Positions 1 through 6,945 of a DNA stretch of 14,673 nucleotides are shown here, piece by piece (the stretch's first letter is position 1; each line of letters begins with the position of its first letter). The position numbers were made by a program, and so were the translations under genes. The notes beneath the pieces were generated by a model. It saw nothing but the letters and a program-made list of their open reading frames with translations. It was not told the origin of the DNA and did no database searches. This stretch comes from Chloroflexota bacterium (lineage in GTDB: Bacteria; Chloroflexota; UBA6077): contig JAMCTB010000074.1 in NCBI GenBank assembly GCA_023380955.1, positions 1-14,673 on the forward strand. The letters run 5' to 3'.

Positions 1-127
1 ACCGAGGCCCAGATGAGAGCATCGGTGGCGAGGGCGGTCCAGGAGGTGGCCGATGCCGACCCCTGGTTGGGTGAGCACCCCCCCGAGATCGAATGGTTCG
101 GTTGGCACGCCGAGCCGTGGGCCCAGG
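1..127 (+). repeat. Direct repeat copy 1 of 127 bp
   Basis: Bases 1-127 are identical to bases 502-628, an offset of 501 bp (167 codons), so both copies are read in the same frame. The copy ends in a run of nine G (126-134), beyond which the two contexts diverge. The layout fits a 501-bp tandem unit (128-628) whose preceding copy is cut by the window edge, or a chimeric contig end. Confidence 0.95.
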
Positions 128-879
128 GGGGGGGAGGCACCCTCGCCACGCTGCTGAGAGGCCACACCGCCGAGGCGCTCTGGATTCCGGAGCCACTGGA
201 CATGAGCCTGGTGCTGGCCCATCCAGGCGTCAATTACTTCCGGGTCCGGCTCCAGGGAAAGACGGCCCACGCCGGCCAATCCCACTATGGGATCAACGCC
301 ATCGGGCTTGCTGCCAGGATCTACGACCGGCTGGTGGCCCTGGACCGGGAGCGGGCGAGTCAGTTCCGAGACCCCTTCTTCGAGCAATGGACGGACCGGG
401 CCATCAATCTGAACGTCGGCACCATGAGGGCCGGCGACTGGGTCTCGTCGGTGGCCGGCTGGGCCGAGATCAGCTGCCGTATCTCCTACATCCCTCCCGA
501 GACCGAGGCCCAGATGAGAGCATCGGTGGCGAGGGCGGTCCAGGAGGTGGCCGATGCCGACCCCTGGTTGGGTGAGCACCCCCCCGAGATCGAATGGTTC
601 GGTTGGCACGCCGAGCCGTGGGCCCAGGATCTCACTTCTCCCTTCGTCAACCTGTGCCGCGAGGTGGTGACCGACGTGGTCGGCACACCTCCCAGGGAGA
701 TGGCCTCCACCGCCGGGCTTGACAACCGATTCGCCAGCTACTTCGGAATGCAGTCAGTCTGTTACGGCCCTCGAGGAGAACGCCCCCACGGTCCGGACGA
801 GTGCGTGGAGCTGGACAGTGTGCTCGACGTCACCAAGGTGGCGGCTTGCCTGATCGCCGCCTGGTGCGGTGTCGGGTAG
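1..879 (+). CDS. M20-family metallopeptidase / amino-acid deacylase, 5'-truncated, with internal duplication
   Basis: Open in frame from the first base to the TAG at 877-879, so the true start lies upstream. From about base 128 the protein follows the normal M20 order: a Gly-rich GTLATLLRG segment, the metal-ligand Glu in WIPEP, the dimerisation-domain segment GKTAHAGQSHYGINAI, then the return to the catalytic domain with a late His-Gly-Pro-Asp-Glu motif (RPHGPDE). Family members (ArgE/DapE, N-acyl-amino-acid deacylases, carbamoylases) are di-metal hydrolases of N-acyl or peptide bonds; the substrate cannot be read here. The first 42 codons are not the expected N-terminal catalytic half: they copy codons for the post-dimerisation segment found again at 502-628, so the domain order is scrambled at the left edge. 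The next gene is a GabT-type aminotransferase 55 bp downstream, probably co-transcribed, which suggests amino-acid or GABA/polyamine catabolism. M20 family confident; substrate unknown. Confidence 0.85.
   Translation, partial: TEAQMRASVARAVQEVADADPWLGEHPPEIEWFGWHAEPWAQGGGGTLATLLRGHTAEALWIPEPLDMSLVLAHPGVNYFRVRLQGKTAHAGQSHYGINAIGLAARIYDRLVALDRERASQFRDPFFEQWTDRAINLNVGTMRAGDWVSSVAGWAEISCRISYIPPETEAQMRASVARAVQEVADADPWLGEHPPEIEWFGWHAEPWAQDLTSPFVNLCREVVTDVVGTPPREMASTAGLDNRFASYFGMQSVCYGPRGERPHGPDECVELDSVLDVTKVAACLIAAWCGVG
502..628 (+). repeat. Direct repeat copy 2 of 127 bp
   Basis: Second, in-context copy of the repeat. Here it sits where an M20 protein should have this segment, after the dimerisation domain (SCRISYIPPE) and before the ASTAGLDNRF segment, so this copy is probably the original location. 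No base differs from 1-127. Confidence 0.95.
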
Positions 880-934
880 GCGAGCATCCCAGCGACAACA
901 ATCGGCGGCCACTCAGAAAGGGATAGTCAGACAT

Positions 935-2299
935 ATGGGTACAGTGGATGTACGGACAGCGATCCCGGGTCCTCGATCATTGGAGGTTCTGGAGCGGCGC
1001 CGAGCCGTCGTTCCCCCAGGTGTGAGCAACATCACGCCCATCGTGGCGGCCCGGACCGAAGGAGCGACACTCACCGACATCGATGGAAACGTGTACATCG
1101 ATTTCGCCGGTGGCATTGGGGTGTTGAACCTGGGTGCCAACCACCCCGAGGTGGTCGCCGCCATCAAAGAGCAAGCCGACCGGTTCATCCATACCTGCTT
1201 CCACGTCACGATGTACGAGGGCTACGTTGAGCTTGCCTCGGCCCTGAACCGGATCACGCCCGGCCGCTTCAGGAAGAAAACCTTTCTAGTCAATTCCGGC
1301 GCGGAGGCGGTGGAGAACGCCATCAAGCTGGCTCGGCGCTTTACGGGACGCCCTGCCATCGTCACCTTCACCAACGCCTTTCACGGCCGCACGCTCCTGG
1401 CACTGAGCCTGACGGGGAAGGTCTCGACCTACAAGCACGGCTTCGGGCCCTTCGCCCCTGAGGTCTACCGGCTGCCGGCCTGCTACACCTACCGCTCGCC
1501 ATGGCACAGTCCGGAGGAGGACGCCAGGCAGACTCTGATAGAAGTCCGCAGGGCCATTCAGCAGGAGATCGGGACCGAGCAGGTCGCCGCCGTGATAATC
1601 GAACCCGTCCAGGGCGAGGGTGGCATTATCGTTCAGCCGCCGGAGTTTCTGCGGGGTCTCAGGGAGTTCTGCAACCAGCATGGAATCGTTTTGACCGTGG
1701 ACGAGATCCAAACAGGTTTTGCCCGGACAGGGAGGATGTTCGCCATCGAGCACGCCGGAGTGGATCCGGACCTGATCACCACGGCCAAGTCCCTGGGCAA
1801 TGGCGTCCCTATCGCCGCCATCACGGGGCGGGCGGAAATCATGGACGCGGCTCAGGAGGGTGGCCTCGGCGGGACCTACGGCGGCAACCCGCTCGCCTGT
1901 GCCGCCGCGCTGAAGGTGATCGAGGTGATGGAACGAGATAACCTGTCTGCCAGGGCAGGGGAGATCGGTGAGCAGGTAACCGCCCGCTTCCGGGAATGGG
2001 TGGATCGATACCCCCTGGTGGGTGACGCGCGAGGCCTTGGGGCGATGTGCGCCATCGAGTTCGTCCGCGACCGCGTCACCAAGGAGCCCGCGACGGCAGA
2101 AGCAGCGCTGGTTCTCAGCGAGGCGCTGCAGAACGGGCTCATCCTGATGAAGGCCGGCAATGCCAACAACATCGTCCGGTTTCTCTCGTCGCTCGCCATT
2201 ACGGACGAGCAACTCAGCGAGGGGCTGGGTATCCTGGAAGCTGCTATTCGCAGCGTCTCTCGGAGCCCCACAATAGCGCGCCAGGGAGAACAGGGCTGA
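935..2299 (+). CDS. gabT: Class III PLP aminotransferase, 4-aminobutyrate aminotransferase type
   Basis: 454 residues from ATG 935, preceded by a purine-rich AGAAAGGGA at 915-923. An in-frame GTG at 869 overlaps the upstream stop but adds 22 residues that look uncoded. Fold-type I class III signatures: the Gly-rich cofactor loop VNSGAEAVENA, the FHGRT segment, the PLP-contacting Asp in VDEIQTGFARTG (Asp256), the Schiff-base Lys in TTAKSLGNGVP (Lys285), and GGTYGGNPLACAAA near the C-terminal domain. The TGRAEIMD stretch after the lysine is typical of GabT. The family moves an omega-amino group (GABA, 5-aminovalerate, beta-alanine) to 2-oxoglutarate in the cytosol; other omega-aminotransferase substrates remain possible. 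It follows the M20 gene by 55 bp and probably shares its transcript. Length is normal and no lesion is seen. Confidence 0.9.
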   Translation: MGTVDVRTAIPGPRSLEVLERRRAVVPPGVSNITPIVAARTEGATLTDIDGNVYIDFAGGIGVLNLGANHPEVVAAIKEQADRFIHTCFHVTMYEGYVELASALNRITPGRFRKKTFLVNSGAEAVENAIKLARRFTGRPAIVTFTNAFHGRTLLALSLTGKVSTYKHGFGPFAPEVYRLPACYTYRSPWHSPEEDARQTLIEVRRAIQQEIGTEQVAAVIIEPVQGEGGIIVQPPEFLRGLREFCNQHGIVLTVDEIQTGFARTGRMFAIEHAGVDPDLITTAKSLGNGVPIAAITGRAEIMDAAQEGGLGGTYGGNPLACAAALKVIEVMERDNLSARAGEIGEQVTARFREWVDRYPLVGDARGLGAMCAIEFVRDRVTKEPATAEAALVLSEALQNGLILMKAGNANNIVRFLSSLAITDEQLSEGLGILEAAIRSVSRSPTIARQGEQG

Positions 2300-2378
2300 G
2301 CTTCCTGCATAGGGCCGACGCATCTAATATTGGGGTGCAGACAGTGCTGATAGGATAACGGCCAGGTTTGAGTTCTAG

Positions 2379-2640
2379 ATGGAGACCTTGGCCGGCCGTG
2401 CCCTATCTGAGCATTTCGCCTCTCTTGAGGACCCCCGAGTAGAGCGCACCAAGCTGCACCCGCTCCTTAGCATAGTGACCATTGCGTTGTGCGCGGTGAT
2501 CTGTGGGGCGGAGAGTTGGAACGAGATCGAGGAGTTCGGGGGGGCGATGGAGGATTGGTTTGCCGACTTTCTGGAGCTACCGAACGGCATTCCCTCCCAC
2601 GACACCATCAACCGAGTGTTCTCGGCCTTCGACCCTGTGC
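2379..2640 (+). pseudogene. ISAs1-type transposase, N-terminal fragment
   Basis: About 85 residues starting at ATG 2379 match the N-terminal domain that precedes the DDE domain in ISAs1 / H-repeat-associated transposases: HFASLEDPRVERTKLHPLL, then ALCAVICGAESWNEIEEFG and GIPSHDTINRVFSAFDP. Family similarity stops around base 2633 after FSAFDP, where a typical member would continue toward its DDE domain (about 350-380 residues in all). From there the + frame stays open only because it reads the antisense of the neighbouring transposase, so the predicted protein to 2948 is chimeric. No rest of the element is seen elsewhere with confidence. Non-functional. Confidence 0.75.
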
Positions 2641-3971
2641 CTTGGGGGCTCCCGTCTTGCCAGATCAGGTCCACCGCCTGCAAGGAACGGAACCCCTGGA
2701 ACAGACGGTCGGCCGTTACTGCCAGCCCCCGCTGCCGACACGCTCGTTCCAGAACCGCTCGTACCAAGAGCGCCACCAGGGTTATGAACACCAACCCTTC
2801 GACCCTCTGGTCTGTCCGGACGAAGATGGGATGCACCACCAACGGCCCCTTCGCTGCCCTGAACCGCTTCTCCATTCCATCCTGCCCTTTGAACGGGGTC
2901 AGGGCCTCGTCGGCATCCAGGTGGTCGCCGTTGGTTGCCAGCGCGTAGCGGCCATCCAACTCCTGGGCCTGGGCCAGCTTCTGCCGGTTGACCAGGAAGC
3001 TGAGTTCCATCGCCACGTCTTCGCCGCTCAACTGGAGGTCCACCAACCCCTTGGCCGGTTGCCCCTGCTGGAGGGCAGCGAGTCGCTCCTCCGCATAGGC
3101 TCGCTTCTTGTAGCGGCGAGTGCCCAGCTGCTTCTGGATATGAGCCAGGCCGTTCAGGAGCCTCTTAAGATGGGTTTTCCGCTTCTGCTCATCCAGTTCT
3201 GCTTGCCCGCGCTCCAGATGACCAGAGCCCTGTCGGTGACCTTCTCCACCTGAAACTCGAAGGTGAAGGGTCGCCAAACTCCCCGATAGGGCACGTAGGC
3301 TCGATCGTCCCCCTTGACTCGTTGTGGGCGGTAGGCCAGGCTGTGACCAGCCATCTCCTCGGCCGAGACACTACGCAGCACGGCTTCGGTCGCGGTCCCA
3401 TCGGGCAAAGGTCCCAGGTAGAACAGGTTGTGGTGGTGACAGGCGAGCACCGCTTCGGAACTGACCATCTTGCTGCCGCTGACCAGAAGCGGGCGCAGAT
3501 CCCGGCCGGCCAACTCGGGGCGGGCCAGGAAGCGCAGGAGAGCCTCCAAGTGGATCGGCGGGCGGGTGATGTCCCAGTGCAGGACGTTCAGGTCCAGATC
3601 GTAGACCCGGACCGCTTGGGTTGCCAGACGAGCCCAGAGATCCCCCAGATGCGGGTAGAGTCGTCCAGGGCTCGTCCCAGACGGTTGTCATAGACCTGCT
3701 GAGGCGTAACGTCCAACACCTCGGGCAAGACGGTCTCAGCCAGCCAATCCTGGATCTGATACAGCGGCTGCGGGGCCAACAAGCGGTTGAGGACCAGTAG
3801 AGCAACCACCCGACCCATATCAACGTCGGCCTGGCTAGGCACCAGGTCGTTGGCGATCGACTGCACCTGGAGATCGGTCAAGACGGGATAGACCAGGGGC
3901 AAGGCGCCCGTCTGACGGGGACGCACTGCCTTGACCGTCTTGCCCAGGTGCTCGGCTTGAGATGTGTCCAT
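2640..3971 (-). pseudogene. IS1634-type transposase, frameshifted and 3'-truncated
   Basis: Read from ATG at 3971 on the minus strand with a GGGAGG about 8 nt ahead. N-terminal segment (DUF4277-like, LGKTVKAVRPRQTGALPLVY ... LYQIQDWLAETVLPEVLDVT) runs in one frame to about 3646. There a CCCCC run on the + strand (3642-3646) marks a shift into the frame reading DLWARLATQAV, LHWDIT (first catalytic Asp candidate), and SGSKMVSSEA. A second shift near 3205-3225 enters the frame with AELDEQKRKTHLKR, RYALATNGDHLDADE and GMEKRFRAAKGPL (catalytic Glu candidate), then the hydrophobic VEGLVFITLVALLVRA. The reading ends in AVDLIWQDGSP near 2640, short of a normal C-terminus, where the ISAs1 fragment begins. 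All expected blocks are present in order, so decay is recent or some indels are sequence errors. Confidence 0.8.
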
Positions 3972-3982
3972 GGCTCTGCCTC

Positions 3983-3998
3983 CCTCTGGAAACAGAGG
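3983..3998 (-). promoter_or_regulatory. Hairpin just upstream of the IS1634-type transposase
   Basis: Perfect 6-bp stem CCTCTG / CAGAGG around a 4-base loop. On the minus strand it ends directly at the ribosome-binding GGGAGG of the transposase at 3971. Several IS elements fold the start region to limit translation from read-through transcripts; that role is inferred here. Confidence 0.3.
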
Positions 3999-4294
3999 AT
4001 ACACCCTGCGCTCGATTGTTAAGGTGCGCTCGGTCCGAACAGCCGTTCTATGTCGAAAACAGGCTGAGGTCCCTCGCTCGAGCAGCCACTCCGCGTCGGC
4101 CGAGACCGGCGGAACGCCCAAGTTTTATCAGAGATTTAACCCCGGGGTAACAACTCCTTATTGCCAACTCAGTATTCTTACTCTCGGGTCCTGACGGCGA
4201 CTCGGGAGGAGAGTTCGAAGGAAACCCGGATGTGGCAGTCCCGCCAGAAACCAAGGGCTGGGCTGCGATTCTCCAACAGCAGAAAGGCACAGGT
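3999..4294. other. Intergenic region between IS remnant and secreted-protein gene
   Basis: About 300 bp without a supportable gene. It should hold the outer end of the IS1634-type element and the promoter of the gene at 4295. A near-palindrome (TTAACCCCGGGGTAA, 4136-4150) could be an IS end or an operator, but neither target duplication nor a matching end near 2640 could be recognised. No convincing -35/-10 pair was found. Confidence 0.4.
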
Positions 4295-5005
4295 ATGAGA
4301 GTCCGGAGATCACTAGCCATCGTGGGATTGGTGGGAGCCGTGGCCGCCGTGGCCGTTGCCGGCACGGCCATGGCGCAAACCCCAACACCAGGAGCGAACC
4401 AGGCTAAGACCAACTATCAGAACCTCTTCATGGACAAGCTGGCGGCAGCCCTTGGGGTCGGCCGGGACAAGCTGAACAGCGCCTTCACCGACGCCCGGAA
4501 CGCCACTGTGGACCAGGAGGTTCGGGACGGGAAGCTCACCCAGCAGCAGGCCGACAGGATCAAGGCCAACCCCAACGTCGGTCCGGGCTTCGGCTTCGGC
4601 TTCCGCGGTAGCGAGCGCGAGCGCGGAGAGAAGGGCGCGTTCTCCATGGGCGGCATCAAGGTGTGGAGCGCGATCGCCGGGGCGCTGGAAACCACGCCCC
4701 AGGATCTGACCAACCAGCTGCGGTCGGGCAAGACCCTGGCGCAGCTGGCCCAGGGCAAGGAGCAGGCGGTCAAGGACGCCATCGTCAACACCGTCAAGCC
4801 GAAACTGGACCAGGCCGTGAAGAACGGCCGGATGACCCAGGACCAGGAGAACCAGTTCATCGACAAGATCCAGAAGTCGGATCTGAACAACTTCGGCGGT
4901 CACTGGGGCATGAAGGGTCCGCGCAAGGGAAACAACGCGACCCCCACCCCCAACAGCCCCTCCTCCTTCTTCCGGCAAGCGCCGGCCGCGGGCGGAGCGC
5001 TGTAG
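4295..5005 (+). CDS. Secreted protein with two DUF2680/YckD-like helical repeats
   Basis: 236 residues from ATG 4295, chosen because AGAAAGG lies 7 nt ahead and the signal peptide starts there; an in-frame GTG at 4232 only adds a charged leader. Residues 1-27 form a signal peptide (MRVRR, hydrophobic core, cleavage at AMA-Q). Two related helical modules follow, about 45-90 (LAAALGVGRDKLNSAF ... GKLTQQQADRI) and 124-193 (WSAIAGALETTPQDL ... GRMTQDQENQFIDKI), each ending in Gly-Lys/Arg-Leu/Met-Thr-Gln-x-Gln, the pattern of DUF2680. A Gly/Phe and Arg/Glu-rich linker joins them; the tail is Thr/Pro/Asn-rich. Function unknown; exported, probably extracellular or wall-associated. It is monocistronic, as a strong terminator follows at 5033. 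Confidence 0.8.
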   Translation: MRVRRSLAIVGLVGAVAAVAVAGTAMAQTPTPGANQAKTNYQNLFMDKLAAALGVGRDKLNSAFTDARNATVDQEVRDGKLTQQQADRIKANPNVGPGFGFGFRGSERERGEKGAFSMGGIKVWSAIAGALETTPQDLTNQLRSGKTLAQLAQGKEQAVKDAIVNTVKPKLDQAVKNGRMTQDQENQFIDKIQKSDLNNFGGHWGMKGPRKGNNATPTPNSPSSFFRQAPAAGGAL

Positions 5006-5032
5006 CGCTAAGTCACCGGGTCGCCAGAATCG

Positions 5033-5065
5033 GGGGAAGGCGAGGTGTGGTACCTCGCCTTCCCC
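5033..5065 (+). terminator. Strong rho-independent-type hairpin
   Basis: Perfect 14-bp stem (5033-5046 with 5052-5065) and 5-base loop GTGGT, 28 bp after the stop of the secreted DUF2680-like protein. The T-tract is weak (GCGTTGTTCC), as is common in high-GC genomes. Confidence 0.8.
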
Positions 5066-5226
5066 GCGTTGTTCCCGGCCTCGCTTCTCTCGGCTATCGC
5101 CCCCACGAACCAAGTTGGGGGCTGGTCTGAGACCCGCCCCTGCATCGTGGGGCTTCGCATGGACAGGCAACCCGGGATGGAGGTACTATGCAGTCTCCGA
5201 GAGGTTCAGAACTGGAGGGTGGCATT
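5066..5226 (+). promoter_or_regulatory. Leader region of the FxLYD-like gene
   Basis: 160 bp between the terminator and the next start. It contains a 7-bp hairpin (5099-5105 with 5116-5122, loop 10 nt) and a further CCCC/GGGG pairing at 5140-5156, so the leader could be structured. It matches no riboswitch core I know. Two in-frame starts have ribosome sites: ATG 5188 (GGAGG 4 nt ahead) and ATG 5227 (GGAGGG 7 nt ahead). Confidence 0.35.
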
Positions 5227-6240
5227 ATGAGACGGTTGCTGCCGCCGCTGGTGGCGATTGCTGCCGCCGCACTCACTCTGGGCGGGGTCGCCCTGGCTCA
5301 AGAGAATCCGCAATTCAAGCTGGGCTTCAAGACCCTGGCCGATACGATCCCCAACGTCGTGGGCGTGCCCCTGGAGAACGAGCACTATGCCTCCAATGGA
5401 GACTCGCTCCAGCAAACCTCGACGGGATTGATGGTATGGCGCAAGGCCGACAACTGGACGGCCTTCACCGATGGCTCCGAAAGCTGGGTCAACGGCCCCA
5501 ACGGGCTCCAGGAGAGGAGCAACGACCAGCGATTCCCCTGGGAGGCGCAGACTACCGCGCCGGCGGCCACGGCGACCCCCGGCCCCAGCCCGACTGCCAC
5601 ACCGGCACCGGCGCCAAGCCCCACGCCCGCTCCCAAGCCCACACTGCGAAGCTCTCAGCCCAACGTGATCCAGGGGCAGGGGCTGTCGGACAAGAGCGTC
5701 TGGGTCCTGGGAGAGCTGCGCAACGACGGCTCCACGCCGGCATACAACGTGACCGTGACCGCAAGTCTGGTCTCCTCTTCGGGCGCCGCCGTCGGGACGG
5801 CCAACCAGGTCTTCGCCTACCTGGGCCCCGGGGACACCGTGGGCTATAAGATCGAGGTAGCCAATCCCGCCCCCTACGTCCGGGCCGATGTCTCCACGGA
5901 CTCCAGCGCCACCGGTTTCGCCTCCTACGGCGACGTACCGATCCAGTGGGTCAAGAACGAGCAGGTCGCCACGCAACAGGGCACCTCCACCTACGTCCAG
6001 TACCAGTTCACCGGCAACCTGAACAACACCACCCAGCAGTCGGTGTCCCTGAACGCCGTCTACGCATGGTTCCTCGACGACCAGAACCGGGTGGTCTGGG
6101 CGGACTTCACCTACCTCACCGGGCGGCTGGTTTCCGGCGATTCAGCGACCTTCATGATCACCACCCCGCTGGACCGAGACAACCCGCAGGTGCGGGGCAT
6201 CACCCAGGTCAGGTTCTACGCGGCGGGCCAGCTGCCGTAG
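5227..6240 (+). CDS. Secreted protein, Chloroflexota-type N-domain plus two FxLYD-like beta domains
   Basis: 337 residues from ATG 5227, chosen because the signal peptide (1-24, ending ALA-Q) begins there. An in-frame ATG at 5188 would add 13 residues before it. Residues 30-107 form an N-domain with LENEHYASNGDSLQQTSTGL, MVWRKADNWTAFTDG, WVNGPNGL and QRFPWE, a pattern I associate with secreted Chloroflexota proteins. Residues 108-139 are a Pro/Thr/Ala linker. Two beta-sandwich-like modules follow, about 142-225 (VLGELRNDGSTPAYNVTVTA, the usual FxLYD/CARDB-type phrase) and 250-335 (YQFTGNLNNTT ... VRFYAAGQLP). No catalytic motif; probably an extracellular binding or surface protein. Its function is unknown. 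Confidence 0.75.
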   Translation: MRRLLPPLVAIAAAALTLGGVALAQENPQFKLGFKTLADTIPNVVGVPLENEHYASNGDSLQQTSTGLMVWRKADNWTAFTDGSESWVNGPNGLQERSNDQRFPWEAQTTAPAATATPGPSPTATPAPAPSPTPAPKPTLRSSQPNVIQGQGLSDKSVWVLGELRNDGSTPAYNVTVTASLVSSSGAAVGTANQVFAYLGPGDTVGYKIEVANPAPYVRADVSTDSSATGFASYGDVPIQWVKNEQVATQQGTSTYVQYQFTGNLNNTTQQSVSLNAVYAWFLDDQNRVVWADFTYLTGRLVSGDSATFMITTPLDRDNPQVRGITQVRFYAAGQLP

Positions 6241-6295
6241 GAGCATCGCCGGGAGAGTGCCCCAGGCGGTCACACCTGGTGGTATAGTTATGTCA

Positions 6296-6328
6296 GAGAC
6301 CCCTGGCACCGTTCGAAGCCAGGGGCTC
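6296..6328 (+). terminator. Hairpin after the FxLYD-like gene
   Basis: Stem CCCCTGGC / GCCAGGGG, extended by GAG / CTC with one bulged A, loop of 10 nt, 56 bp past the stop at 6240. No clear T-tract follows. Best read as a terminator separating this gene from the SHOCT gene. Confidence 0.55.
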
Positions 6329-6413
6329 TCCATTGCACGAAGAGGTCTCGAGTCCTCGGCCAACGGCACAGGCCGGTCGTCGAGTGACTCAAATAGAAAA
6401 GGAGGTACCCACC

Positions 6414-6770
6414 GTGCGGAGAAGAGGTATTGTCACCGCCCTCGTGGCGGTGTTAGGAGGCCTCCTGCTGCTTGGTCTCCTGGGTGGAGGCTTGATGGCC
6501 TGGCCGGGGATGATGCACTATGGTTTCGCCTACGGATCCGGCTACAGGCTCCTTCCCTGGGTGGGCCTCGGGGCGATGCTGTTCCGAACCTTGATCGTCG
6601 CCGCGGGGCTGCTGCTCTTCGTCGAGCTGCTGCATCAGAGGAGGCTGGCCAGGATTGCGGCCGGCGCGGGCGCGACCCGACCCATGGAGATCGTGAGGGA
6701 ACGGTACGCTCGAGGCGAGATCGACAGGGAGCAGTTCGACCAGATGCGCCGCGACCTCGAGTCGCGGTAG
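6414..6770 (+). CDS. Two-TM SHOCT-domain membrane protein
   Basis: 118 residues from GTG 6414. The start is fixed by a near-perfect AAAGGAGGT (6398-6406) 7 nt ahead. TM segment 1 spans about residues 5-29, TM2 about 49-72, and a cytoplasmic SHOCT-type C-tail covers 91-116 (MEIVRERYARGEIDREQFDQ), the short helical pair in which Ala-Arg-Gly-Glu-Ile is characteristic. Proteins of this size and layout are widespread and of unknown role; SHOCT is thought to mediate oligomerisation. A Met/Trp/Tyr/Gly-rich external loop (WPGMMHYGFAYGSGYR) is seen between the TMs. It is flanked by hairpins on both sides and is probably transcribed alone. Confidence 0.8.
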   Translation: MRRRGIVTALVAVLGGLLLLGLLGGGLMAWPGMMHYGFAYGSGYRLLPWVGLGAMLFRTLIVAAGLLLFVELLHQRRLARIAAGAGATRPMEIVRERYARGEIDREQFDQMRRDLESR

Positions 6771-6794
6771 CGGGAACGCTCCTCCGACGGAGCT

Positions 6795-6823
6795 GACGGC
6801 TGGGTCTCCCGGCCCGGGCCGTC
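6795..6823 (+). terminator. Weak GC-rich hairpin after the SHOCT gene
   Basis: GACGGC (6795-6800) pairs with GCCGTC (6818-6823) over a GC-rich loop, and a smaller GCTCC/GGAGC hairpin sits at 6778-6793. No T-tract. Location 25 bp after the stop favours termination, but GC-rich self-pairing is common in this sequence. Confidence 0.3.
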
Positions 6824-6945
6824 GGCCCCGGCGACAGGAATCGATGCCGAACCCTGGATGTGCTACCATCCACTCGGGTCGGACTCTCGCACCACTCGCG
6901 ATCACCGCACCGTAAGTTGCGCACCGGATGGATTAGGAGGTCACT

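Noticed and set aside
1286..2323. Long minus-strand open frame antisense to the aminotransferase
   Set aside because: Shadow of the GabT reading frame; no recognisable domain.
2489..3253. Plus-strand open frame across the IS remnants
   Set aside because: Antisense of the IS1634-type transposase; not a gene.
4313..5170. Minus-strand open frame antisense to the secreted DUF2680-like gene
   Set aside because: It runs through the strong terminator and mirrors the + strand codons; no domain seen.
5188..5226. Alternative ATG start at 5188 for the FxLYD-like protein, with GGAGG 4 nt ahead
   Set aside because: It places 13 hydrophilic residues before a complete signal peptide that begins at 5227, where a better spaced ribosome site exists.
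5110..5226. Riboswitch ahead of the FxLYD-like gene
   Set aside because: Only short GC hairpins are present; no core of a riboswitch class I know could be matched.
6270..6335. tRNA-like stretch with GTTCGAAGCC
   Set aside because: The bases around the TTCGAA loop do not form a 5-bp T stem, and no acceptor or anticodon arm can be drawn; they pair instead as a long terminator-like hairpin.
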